Assembly: GCF_038967635.1 (NCBI RefSeq)
Contig: NZ_CP152413.1
Span: 1,116,001-1,180,000, forward strand
Source: Bradyrhizobium sp. B124
GTDB lineage: Bacteria > Pseudomonadota > Alphaproteobacteria > Rhizobiales > Xanthobacteraceae
Direction: 5' to 3'
DNA length: 64,000 bases
The notes beneath the pieces were generated by a model, which did not search any database, had not been told where the DNA came from, and worked only from the letters and a program-made list of their open reading frames with translations. The translations under genes and the position numbers were made by a program. This document shows, piece by piece, positions 25,595 through 33,583 of the stretch; position 1 is the stretch's first letter; each line of letters opens with the position of its first letter.

Positions 25595-27403
25595 CTACGT
25601 AGGCGGCTGGTGTTCGGAGCCCGGCGGCCGCTGCGGAGACGCGGAGGCCGCCGCGAGCTGGTCGATGTTGTCCCGCTGGCGATCGAAGGCCCCTAGCAGA
25701 TCGCCTTGCAGCAGCCGGCCGCCCGACAATTTCATCCGCAGCGGATCGACGTTATGGCCGTTGATCCGCACCTCGTAATAGAGATGCGGTCCGGTCGAGA
25801 GCCCTGTCGATCCGACATAGGCAATCGTCTCGCCCTGACGAACGCGGTCTCCGATCTTCAGCCCGGGCGGGAAGCTCGCAACGTGGGCGTAGGTGGTCTC
25901 ATAGCCGCGATCGTGCCGCACGCGGATATATTTCCCGTAGCCGTGCTCGTAGCCTTCGGTCTCGACGACGCCGGCGCCCGCGGCCGCAATCGGCGAACCA
26001 TAGGGTGCTGCAAAATCGACGCCCTCATGGAAGCGGCGGTCGCCGAGGATCGGATGGATGCGCCAGCCAAAGCCGTCGCCAAGGCGCCCGCTGACCACCG
26101 GCTTGCGCAACAGGAATTTGGTGATGGACTGACCATCCTCATCGTAAAAGTCGGAGCTGCCGTCATCCGGGGCCGTGAAGCGATAGTAGCGGCGCGCCTG
26201 CCCGCCGGCCGTCAAGTCGATGAAGACCAGCTCGGGCTGACCAATTTCGTTGGGAGCATAGATGATGTCGGCGACGTCGGCGTCGCCGAGAGGCTCGTCG
26301 AGATCGAAATCGCGGCCGCAAAGCCGCATCAGTTCTGCAACGATCCCCTCGTCGACGTGATTGGAGCGTGCAAGCTCGTTAAGTCCGTCACGTAGCGTCT
26401 CGCCGGGGACGGAGCGGGTGTCGATCGACTGACGCAACAATTTCCCGTTCGACACGACGACATCCGGCTGTTCCGGCACGATCGCCAGGTACTGGCCGCT
26501 ATCGGTGCGACCGACAGCGGACACTCCTGAGTCTGGCCGTTCGATCGACACTTTCGCGACATGGCCGCGCGGCGACCCGGGGTCTCCGCCTTGTTCGATG
26601 ATCGTGATCTTTTCGCCACCAGACAGCGTCTCTCGACCGCCAGGCGACGGGAAGGCGGCAAGGATCGACGGTGCGTCCTCCGCAGCCGCGGCCAACGCCC
26701 GCAGAATGGCGGACAGCGTGTCACCGCTCCTTGCGATAACGACATGTCGATGGTGACGCGACGAGGAAGGCGACTTCGGAAGATTGGTTACGTTGACAGC
26801 CTCCCCGATCGGAGAATGCAGCTGTGGCACATCTTCACTATCGGCATAGGAACTGGTGCGGCCCGGCAGCCCGCGGCGTGATGGACCCGCCCGCATGATG
26901 GCTGGTAACTCCGACAGCAGCTGCGGGCTCGCTCGCTGCTCGTCCTTGCCGTCTGCCGGTGCTTCGCGACGATGGTCCTGTTGTGGTTCGGGATCGATCT
27001 CCGCGAGCCGCGCTGACACGCGGGTAAATCGACGGACCGAGCCGGCATCGCTCAGCTGCTCGATCTTGAGCGCCGACGGACTGCCTTGCGAGCTTGGTCG
27101 CCGATCCAGACGATCGCCGCGCCGCGCCTCGTCAACCACTTGCCCGGTGAAGCGCGGAAGTGAAACGACCGGCGATGCTGCGAATCGCGTGCGATAGCCG
27201 AATGCACCGCGCAGCGCGCCACCAAGGAGCGCGACGGCCGCGGTCCCGATCAGAATCGTCCCGGCCATCCAGCGGATACTGACTGCACGCCTGTCCGGCA
27301 GGCCGCGCTCGCCGGTCAGCGGCGGCTCGTCAAGCATCGGGACATCACGGACGCTCGATGGATAACCACGCGCTCTGGTCGGTTCGCCACGGCCGGTCAT
27401 CAA
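25595..27403 (-). CDS. M23-family (LytM-like) envelope protein with altered active-site motif
   Basis: The 602-residue protein has one N-terminal membrane helix (about residues 44-65), a long polar linker and a LysM/OapA-like region (VVIARSGDTLSAILRALAAAAEDAPSILAAF). A C-terminal M23 beta-lytic domain begins at GFGWRIHPILGDRRFHEGVDFAAPYGSPI. The HxxxD metal motif (HEGVD) and the catalytic-side His (TYAHVAS) are present. The last motif, normally HxH, reads HLY in STGPHLYYEV, so the second His, a zinc ligand in LytM, is Tyr. The protein may be an enzyme with changed metal binding or a degenerate regulator like EnvC/NlpD. It is convergent with the Na/Pi gene. The 195 bp upstream contain no confident gene. 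Confidence 0.88.
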   Translation of the reverse strand: MMTGRGEPTRARGYPSSVRDVPMLDEPPLTGERGLPDRRAVSIRWMAGTILIGTAAVALLGGALRGAFGYRTRFAASPVVSLPRFTGQVVDEARRGDRLDRRPSSQGSPSALKIEQLSDAGSVRRFTRVSARLAEIDPEPQQDHRREAPADGKDEQRASPQLLSELPAIMRAGPSRRGLPGRTSSYADSEDVPQLHSPIGEAVNVTNLPKSPSSSRHHRHVVIARSGDTLSAILRALAAAAEDAPSILAAFPSPGGRETLSGGEKITIIEQGGDPGSPRGHVAKVSIERPDSGVSAVGRTDSGQYLAIVPEQPDVVVSNGKLLRQSIDTRSVPGETLRDGLNELARSNHVDEGIVAELMRLCGRDFDLDEPLGDADVADIIYAPNEIGQPELVFIDLTAGGQARRYYRFTAPDDGSSDFYDEDGQSITKFLLRKPVVSGRLGDGFGWRIHPILGDRRFHEGVDFAAPYGSPIAAAGAGVVETEGYEHGYGKYIRVRHDRGYETTYAHVASFPPGLKIGDRVRQGETIAYVGSTGLSTGPHLYYEVRINGHNVDPLRMKLSGGRLLQGDLLGAFDRQRDNIDQLAAASASPQRPPGSEHQPPT

Positions 27404-27598
27404 CGCCCCTCATCCCTTGGCGCATGGTCTCGGGATGCAGCCACGCCCACGACGAAGCGTAGATGCCATACGCCTTGGGGCGATTGTTTGACCGTCGTTT
27501 TGTTTCGATCACAATGTCGAGCGGAGCCCGGTGCTGGACTTCATCGAGTTTGTCGAGGAGGCCCCGCATACCGCTCGTCGCACTGACGACCACGACGA

Positions 27599-27937
27599 TC
27601 AGCTGTCGAGCGTCTTCGACGCCTTGGCGCGGTTCTTCACGATCAACATGATGTTACGGATGTAGATCAGCGTCGCGAGGCCCTGCCCGATGATGATGAC
27701 AGGCTCGCGTTTGGCGAACCCGTAGATCAGCGTCATCAAACCACCGCCCATCGAGAAGAACCAGAACGCCATCGGCACCACGCTCTGGCCGGCGCGCTCG
27801 CTGGAAATCCACTGCACCAGGAAGCGCGCGGTGAAGAACAATTGCGCGATCAGGCCGAACGCCAGCCAGAAGTCGAACTTGGCGATGAACACTTCGTAGA
27901 AATAGGCGCTGAGCGCCTGGCCGAACTGAATCAGCAT
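27599..27937 (-). CDS. LAB_N domain membrane protein (lipid-A-disaccharide synthase N-terminal-like)
   Basis: The 112-residue protein matches the LAB_N family: three to four helices with LAFGLIAQLFFTARFLVQWISSERAGQSVVPMAFWFFSMGGG and LIYGFAKREPVIIIGQGLATLIYIRNIMLI. The start ATG overlaps the stop of the GT2 gene (ATGA); a GTG one codon upstream is possible. LAB_N proteins usually sit beside GT2 and GT39 genes that decorate lipid A, as they do here, and are thought to be membrane partners or flippase-like helpers of the GT2 enzyme. Direct function is unproven. Confidence 0.88.
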   Translation of the reverse strand: MLIQFGQALSAYFYEVFIAKFDFWLAFGLIAQLFFTARFLVQWISSERAGQSVVPMAFWFFSMGGGLMTLIYGFAKREPVIIIGQGLATLIYIRNIMLIVKNRAKASKTLDS

Positions 27938-28713
27938 CACTTCACCTCGGTCACATCAGGCACTTCAGTGCCTGTCACTTCAGTGACGACCGGCGTCGGC
28001 TTCTTGCGGCGGATCAGCCACCACACGCCACCGAGATCCATGATCCCGATCCAGAGCCGGTCGAAGAAGCCATAATTCGACACGCCGGAATGGCGCGGGC
28101 GGTCGACGACATCGACGTAGGCGATCGCCAGCCCCTCGCGGCGGACCAGCGCCGGAAGGAAACGATGCAGCCCGTCGAAATAGGGCATCGCCAGAAACAC
28201 CTCGCGCGGAAACGCCTTCAGGCCGCACCCGGTGTCGCGGGTGCCGTCGCGCAGGATGATGCCGCGCACGGCGTTGGCGATCCGCGATTGCAGCTTCTTG
28301 AAGCCGGTGTCCTTGCGTCCGACCCGCTGGCCCGCAGCGAGGCCAACCCGGCCATTGCCGCTCTCGATCGCCGCGATCAGGTTGGGCAGGAAGGCCGGAT
28401 CGTTCTGGCCGTCCCCGTCAAGCGTTGCCACGATCGCCCCGCGCGCGGCGCGGACGCCGCTGCGCACGGCGGCCGACTGGCCCGACGAAACGGTGTGGCG
28501 GAGCTGCCGGAGATTGGACCGCTGCGCCATGATCGCGCTCAGCCGTTCGCCGGTGGCGTCGGTCGAGCCGTCATTGACGTAGACGATCTCATAGGCCCAG
28601 CGTCCGTCGAGCGCCGCCGCGATCTCGGCGATCAGCGGCGCGATATTGTCCGCCTCGTTGCGCACAGGCACGACGATGGAAACGGCGACCGGCGTCTGGT
28701 CGGAAGCAGGCAA
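27937..28713 (-). CDS. Family 2 glycosyltransferase, dolichyl/undecaprenyl-phosphate-sugar synthase-like
   Basis: The 258-residue GT-A enzyme has VSIVVPVRNEADNIAPLI (about residues 11-28), YEIVYVNDGSTDATGERL and the metal-binding VATLDGDGQNDPAFLPNLI. A C-terminal basic, partly hydrophobic stretch follows (SNYGFFDRLWIGIMDLGGVWWLIRRKK). It resembles DPM1/ArnC-type synthases that charge a polyprenyl phosphate with a sugar. The likely start is TTG at 28713, with no clear ribosome site. It is coupled to the LAB_N gene downstream and lies 66 bp after the PAP2 gene. It probably makes the lipid-linked donor used by the GT39 enzyme of this cluster. Confidence 0.88.
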   Translation of the reverse strand: MPASDQTPVAVSIVVPVRNEADNIAPLIAEIAAALDGRWAYEIVYVNDGSTDATGERLSAIMAQRSNLRQLRHTVSSGQSAAVRSGVRAARGAIVATLDGDGQNDPAFLPNLIAAIESGNGRVGLAAGQRVGRKDTGFKKLQSRIANAVRGIILRDGTRDTGCGLKAFPREVFLAMPYFDGLHRFLPALVRREGLAIAYVDVVDRPRHSGVSNYGFFDRLWIGIMDLGGVWWLIRRKKPTPVVTEVTGTEVPDVTEVK

Positions 28714-28779
28714 ATCGGCACTCGTGGTTGGTGTTGGCAGCGGATGGAACCGCCCGATCCGGCCATCGGGCGACCGCTT

Positions 28780-29625
28780 TTATGGGGCGAAGGCGTTCCT
28801 CGCAACCCTTTTAAGGCGCTCTTCCGACGGTCCTGACAGCGCCAACACGGTGCCATCGCGATCAATGGCGAAACCAAGGCGGCGGGCGGCGAACCAGTAG
28901 CGCGCGGCCATTGCGCCGATCACGCCAACCAGCGCGCCGGCCACCACGTCGCTCGGATGATGGGCCAGCAGCACAAGCCGGGTCGCGATGATGATCAGCG
29001 CATAGACCAGCATCACGCCCCGTGCACGTGGCCACACAGCCGACACGGCGAAGGCCAGCGCAAATGCCGTGATCGAATGTCCCGACGGAAAGCTCGAATA
29101 GGCCTCGGTGCCGGCGAAATGCTGGAAGTTGAACGCGTTGGCCTTGCCGCCGACAAACGGCCGCCCGCGGCCGACGATCCACTTGATCAGTTCACCGACC
29201 GCCACCGACAACACGACCGACAGGAACAGGTATTGCAGCCTCGTTCCTAGCCCGAGCAAAGTCGCGCGCGGCACACCGCGCAGCGCAGGCGCCGCCAAGG
29301 CGACCGCAGTCAGCAGCAAGCCAAGCGCGCACAGCACATACTCGTCCTTGCCGAAATCGGTGAGCGTCTTCACCCACCAGAGACCCGGCGTGCCGCGTGG
29401 CGGCATCAGGCTGATCTCGGCGACATCGACCGCATACATCAGAGTGATGATCACGGCACCAGTGACGACGACGAGCAGGAGTCCATGGCGCGCGGAGCGT
29501 CGCGCCGCCTCGGCCCGGCGCGAATGCGACGGCGCGCGCACGAGCTGGGCAAAGGATAGCCAGACCAGCGTCAGCAATCGTCCGAAATAGTTGACGGATT
29601 CCGCGGTGGCTGGCGGCGCCGGCAT
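28780..29625 (-). CDS. PAP2-family lipid phosphatase
   Basis: The 281-residue membrane protein has six predicted helices and all three PAP2 motifs: KWIVGRGRP (KxxxxxxRP), PSGH in YSSFPSGHSITAFALAF, and TRLVLLAHHPSD (RxxxxxHxxxD). The active site would face the periplasm. The start directly abuts the GT39 stop. In a lipid A modification cluster such an enzyme could remove the 1- or 4'-phosphate (LpxE/LpxF-like) or recycle undecaprenyl pyrophosphate. The sequence alone does not separate these. Confidence 0.9.
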   Translation of the reverse strand: MPAPPATAESVNYFGRLLTLVWLSFAQLVRAPSHSRRAEAARRSARHGLLLVVVTGAVIITLMYAVDVAEISLMPPRGTPGLWWVKTLTDFGKDEYVLCALGLLLTAVALAAPALRGVPRATLLGLGTRLQYLFLSVVLSVAVGELIKWIVGRGRPFVGGKANAFNFQHFAGTEAYSSFPSGHSITAFALAFAVSAVWPRARGVMLVYALIIIATRLVLLAHHPSDVVAGALVGVIGAMAARYWFAARRLGFAIDRDGTVLALSGPSEERLKRVARNAFAP

Positions 29626-31290
29626 TCACTCCGTCCCTTCGGAACGGAAGATCGCGATCGAAACGGCCTTGCCCTGCGAGATGTTGTAGCCGTCGATCCG
29701 CACCGGCGCGTTGTAGCGCAGGCCGATCGCCTCGGCGCGCTGCACGAAGGCGCGCTCGGAGCGCTGTTCGACCAGCGCGAAGCGGCAGGAGCCCTGCCCA
29801 AGGAAATCCGCGGCGCCCGATCCGTCGGTGAGCAGCGTCGACGTATCGGTCATGAACACGAGGCTCGGCTCGTGGAAGCCGGCAGCAGCCGCCCTCGGGC
29901 CGACGCAGGTCACGTTGCGCAGCGCGCGTGCGACCTCCTGGCTCGGAAACACGGTGGTGAGCCGCGGCAGCACCACGCCATAGGTGGCGCCCGCCATCAG
30001 CGCCGCGGCGATCACCGCATTGAGCAGCGAGCGCTCGGCGCGGCGTTCCTCGAACATCCACCAGGCGATCAGGCCGAACACCATCGCCACCGCGAACAAC
30101 GGCCAGGCCGGAAACACCGGCTGATGCATCGCCTTGATGGCGCCGACGATCACCAGCACAGCGCCGAACGCGGGGATAGCGAACCACCAGGCAGCGCCGC
30201 GCAACAGCCAAGGGGAGCGCGACAGCACACGCCGCTCCAGCGCGCCGACGGTCAGGATTGCGATCGCCGGATAGAGCGGCAGCACGTAATGCGGCAGCTT
30301 GGTCAGCACCGCCTCGAACACGATCCAGGACGGGATCAACCAGGCCAGCAGGAACTGCGCACCCGGCTCGCGCCGCGCGCGCCAGACCGCCGGCGCCGCC
30401 AGGCCGGCGAGCGGCGCGCCAGGCCAGAACGTGATCCAGAACAGCAGCAGATAGAGCCCGGGCGGCGCGCCGTGCGACTCCTGTGCGCCGAGCTTGCTCA
30501 ACATGTCGCCGCCGACGGAGTCGGCAAAGAAGGTCTCGCCGGCGCGCAGGAAGATCAGCACGAACCACGGCAGCACCAGCACCAGGGTCCACATCAGGCC
30601 CCAGACCGGGCGCATGCGCCAGAACCAGGCCGCCGATCGATCGAGGATAGCAAGCCCGGCCATCGCAAGCCCAACGAACATCAGGATCAGCGGACCCTTC
30701 AGCAGGATGCCGACCGCCAGCGCCGTCCAGAAGATCGCAGGCGGCGCCCATGATGGATGCGCCGGGTCCTCGCCGCGTTGCCAGGACAGATACACCCGCG
30801 CCATCGCGCCCATCGCCGCGGTGACCGTCAGCAGCAGCATGGCGTCGGTCTTGGCGAGCCGTGCTTCAACGCCAAGCAGCACGCAGCTTGCCATCATCAA
30901 GGCAGCCAACACCGCCCCTTGTCGCGTCACGAAGGCAAGCGCCGTCCAATAGGTCAGCAAAACGGCGCCGATGGCGCCGATCAGAGACGGCAGGCGGTAG
31001 ACCCAGATCCGGACCTGGGCACGCGGCACCCCGAGCGCGGAGATCGTCTTCAGCGCCGCCGCCTGCATCCAGTAGATGCCGACCGGCTTCTTGTAGCGGA
31101 CGTCGTCCTGGAAGCGGATATCGACGAAATCGCCGCTCTCGACCATCTGCTTGGTCGCCTGGGCAAAGCGAACCTCGTCACGGTCGATCGGCGGGATGGT
31201 GAAGAAGCCCGGCAGGAGCAGCACCAGGCAGGTCAGCGTCAGGAACAGGATCGAACGCCATTGGCTGGCCGTCGCGAACTCGAACGCCAT
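29626..31290 (-). CDS. GT39-family (ArnT/PMT-like) membrane glycosyltransferase
   Basis: The 554-residue, multi-helix protein has the first-loop motif IDRDEVRFAQATKQM (about residues 36-50, with the catalytic-type Asp-Glu), followed by RYKKPVGIYWMQAAA. These are typical of ArnT-like enzymes that transfer a sugar from undecaprenyl phosphate to lipid A. A long C-terminal periplasmic domain follows the last helices. The start at 31290 (MAFEFATASQW) was chosen over an upstream in-frame start at 31371 because helix 1 begins soon after it. It heads a minus-strand cluster GT39-PAP2-GT2-LAB_N. Bradyrhizobium lipid A is known to carry mannose instead of phosphate, so these genes may make that decoration; this is inference. 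Confidence 0.9.
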   Translation of the reverse strand: MAFEFATASQWRSILFLTLTCLVLLLPGFFTIPPIDRDEVRFAQATKQMVESGDFVDIRFQDDVRYKKPVGIYWMQAAALKTISALGVPRAQVRIWVYRLPSLIGAIGAVLLTYWTALAFVTRQGAVLAALMMASCVLLGVEARLAKTDAMLLLTVTAAMGAMARVYLSWQRGEDPAHPSWAPPAIFWTALAVGILLKGPLILMFVGLAMAGLAILDRSAAWFWRMRPVWGLMWTLVLVLPWFVLIFLRAGETFFADSVGGDMLSKLGAQESHGAPPGLYLLLFWITFWPGAPLAGLAAPAVWRARREPGAQFLLAWLIPSWIVFEAVLTKLPHYVLPLYPAIAILTVGALERRVLSRSPWLLRGAAWWFAIPAFGAVLVIVGAIKAMHQPVFPAWPLFAVAMVFGLIAWWMFEERRAERSLLNAVIAAALMAGATYGVVLPRLTTVFPSQEVARALRNVTCVGPRAAAAGFHEPSLVFMTDTSTLLTDGSGAADFLGQGSCRFALVEQRSERAFVQRAEAIGLRYNAPVRIDGYNISQGKAVSIAIFRSEGTE

Positions 31291-31432
31291 GAACAGCCTG
31301 CGGCTCGAATGCGCAGGTTTTACAGACTGTTGCCCTGCTCCGAAGCGCCGGGGTTGGAGGCTATCCACCATGGGTTTCGCATACGATGAAACCGCAGCGC
31401 AAACAACCGTGCTGTTCCGCTTTCCCGCGCGA

Positions 31433-33583
31433 TCATTGCACGCGGATCACAACGGTATCCGCTGCCCCCGTGGCGTCGATCACGGTGAGCCGCGCGAAGC
31501 CCGGCCCCGGCGGGTCGATCAGGCGCTGGCGCCGGCTGTCGATGTCCCCGGCTGAGACACCATTCACCAGCACGGTCAGCGGCAGCACCCCGCCGGCGAC
31601 CTTGACCGGCATCGCCGCATGACCGCCCTCGGATTGATCGACGTCGATGCGTGAGCCGTTCAGCGGAAACTGGATGTGCGGCGCCTGGTCGTTGCCGCTG
31701 CGCACCAGTTCGCCGAGCGGCCGGAACCGGCGCAGCGGCGGCGGCAGTTTTGCGTTGGAGGCGACCAGCACGCCGCGCGGCGGCTTCGGCAACGCCGCCG
31801 GGATTTTGCCGGTGCGCGCAAAGGCGTCGAACAGGATCGGCGCCGCCGCCGTGCGCCCAACCAGGCCCGGCACCGGCGCGCCATCCGGACGGCCGACCCA
31901 GACACCGATGGTGATGCGGCCGTCGAAGCCGACCGACCAGGCATCGCGATAGCCATAGCTGGTGCCGGTCTTGAACGCGATCCGGTTGTGCACGCCGTTC
32001 TCCGGCGGCGGCGTGCCGAGCAGGACATTGCCGACTTGCCAGGCCGCCGCCTGATCCATCAGCCGCATCGTGTCGCGGCCGTCATTCGCCTGCACGATCT
32101 CGCGCAGCGGCTTGGTCGCACCGAGCCGCGCCAAGCCCGAATAGAGCTGGGCGAGATCCTGCAGCGTGATGCCGACGCCGCCGAGCCCCATCGCAAGGCC
32201 CGGCGCCTCGTCCTTCGGCAGCACGAGGTTGGTGCCGGCCTGCTTCAGCCGCGACGACAGCCGGCTCGCACCAACCCGGTCGAGCAGCGCGATCGCCGGC
32301 ACGTTCAGCGACAATTGCAGCGCCTTGCGGATCGGCACCGTGCCCTGGAACGTCATGTCGAAATTTTCCGGCGCATAGGTGCCGAACCGGATCGGCCGAT
32401 CCTCGATCAGGCTGTCGGGATGAACAAAGCCATCCTCGAAGGCGAGGCCATAGATGAACGGCTTCAGCGTCGAGCCCGGCGAGCGCACCGCGCGCGTCAT
32501 GTCGACCTGCCCGGCCCGCCGCTCGTCGAAATAATCCGCGGAGCCGACACGCGCGAGCACGTCGCCCGTCTCGTTGTCGACCACGACGATCGCAACCGAG
32601 ACGTCGGGTCCCTGCGCGATGGCGCGATCGCGCGCAAGCGCCTCCAGGTTCCGTTGCAGCGTGGCGTCCAACGTCAGCTTGATGACGGGCGCATCCTTCA
32701 TCGTCGCGATCGCCTGATCGGATGAATGCGGCGCCAGGATCGGGATCTGCTTGCGCAGCTTCGGTACTGGCGTAGCCCGGGCCTGCGCGGCGTCGTCCTT
32801 CGACACCACGCCGTCCTCGACCATGCGGTCGAGCACGCGGTCGCGCGCGGCGTGGGCGGCTTCGGGGAAACGATCGAGCCGCCGCCGCTCCGGCGATTGC
32901 GGCAGCGCCACCAGCAAAGCGGCCTCGGCGAGCGAGAGCCGCTTCGGCTCCTTGCCGAAATAGGCGATCGAGGCGGCGCGCACGCCCTCGAGATTGCCGC
33001 CAAACGGCGCCAGCGCGAGATAGAGATCGAGAATCTGGTCCTTGGAGAGCTGCCGCTCCAGTTCAACCGCGCGCACCATCTGCCGCAGTTTTGCGTAGAC
33101 CGAGCGCTGGTGCCGCGGCTCGATCAGCCGCGCCAGCTGCATCGTGATCGTCGAGCCGCCCGAGACGATATGGCCGCTTGTGAGCAGCTGGAATCCGGCG
33201 CGCGACAGCGCCAGCGGATCGATGCCGTGATGCGCGTAGAACCGCTTGTCCTCATAGGCGAACAACAGCTTCAGATAGCCGGGATCGACCGAACTCTTCG
33301 TGTCGACCGGCAGCCGCCAGCGCCCGTCCGCCATCGCATAGGCGCGCAACAATTTTCCGTTTCGGTCGATGACCGTGGTCGAGACCTGCCGCGCCTGCGC
33401 AAGCGGCAGCGGACCGAGCGACGCGGCCCAAGCGGCAAAGACGCCGGTGATCGCGACGACCACGACGACCATTGCGGCAACGACGCGAAGCGCTCTTCTG
33501 TTGCCGCCGTCATGCCCGGGCTTGCCCGGGAATGACGAGGCGAGCTTTGAGCGCGCGTCCTTGCTCATTCCGTGATCACTCAT
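31433..33583 (-). CDS. pbpC: Penicillin-binding protein 1C
   Basis: The 716-residue class A PBP has a cytoplasmic tail (residues 1-36), a membrane helix (about 37-55) and the glycosyltransferase 51 domain (LLFAYEDKRFYAHHGIDPLALSRAG, then SGGSTITMQLARLIEP and SKDQILDLYLALAPFGGNLEGVRAAS). The transpeptidase domain follows, with SPGSTLKPF (SxxK), the SLN motif in LQLSLNVPAI and KTGTSYGYRDAW. A PBP1C C-terminal domain of about 90 residues ends the protein. The ATG overlaps the alpha-2-macroglobulin stop by 4 bp, so translation is coupled. The tail residues SSFPGKPGHDGGN are encoded by a palindromic repeat (33509-33536). Confidence 0.95.
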   Translation of the reverse strand: MSDHGMSKDARSKLASSFPGKPGHDGGNRRALRVVAAMVVVVVAITGVFAAWAASLGPLPLAQARQVSTTVIDRNGKLLRAYAMADGRWRLPVDTKSSVDPGYLKLLFAYEDKRFYAHHGIDPLALSRAGFQLLTSGHIVSGGSTITMQLARLIEPRHQRSVYAKLRQMVRAVELERQLSKDQILDLYLALAPFGGNLEGVRAASIAYFGKEPKRLSLAEAALLVALPQSPERRRLDRFPEAAHAARDRVLDRMVEDGVVSKDDAAQARATPVPKLRKQIPILAPHSSDQAIATMKDAPVIKLTLDATLQRNLEALARDRAIAQGPDVSVAIVVVDNETGDVLARVGSADYFDERRAGQVDMTRAVRSPGSTLKPFIYGLAFEDGFVHPDSLIEDRPIRFGTYAPENFDMTFQGTVPIRKALQLSLNVPAIALLDRVGASRLSSRLKQAGTNLVLPKDEAPGLAMGLGGVGITLQDLAQLYSGLARLGATKPLREIVQANDGRDTMRLMDQAAAWQVGNVLLGTPPPENGVHNRIAFKTGTSYGYRDAWSVGFDGRITIGVWVGRPDGAPVPGLVGRTAAAPILFDAFARTGKIPAALPKPPRGVLVASNAKLPPPLRRFRPLGELVRSGNDQAPHIQFPLNGSRIDVDQSEGGHAAMPVKVAGGVLPLTVLVNGVSAGDIDSRRQRLIDPPGPGFARLTVIDATGAADTVVIRVQ
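33509..33536. repeat. Palindromic repeat unit inside the pbpC coding sequence
   Basis: A near-perfect palindrome with outer arms GTCATGCCCGGG and CCCGGGAATGAC lies in the codons for the cytoplasmic tail of PbpC (about residues 16-25). Elements with CCCGGGCTTG cores and TCAT/ATGA ends are frequent in Bradyrhizobium intergenic DNA. Here the unit is read in frame, without stops. Confidence 0.6.

Noticed and set aside
27345..27593. 82-codon minus-strand ORF before the M23 gene
   Set aside because: It overlaps the 5' end of the confident M23 gene by 59 bp, has no family signature and no clear ribosome site.
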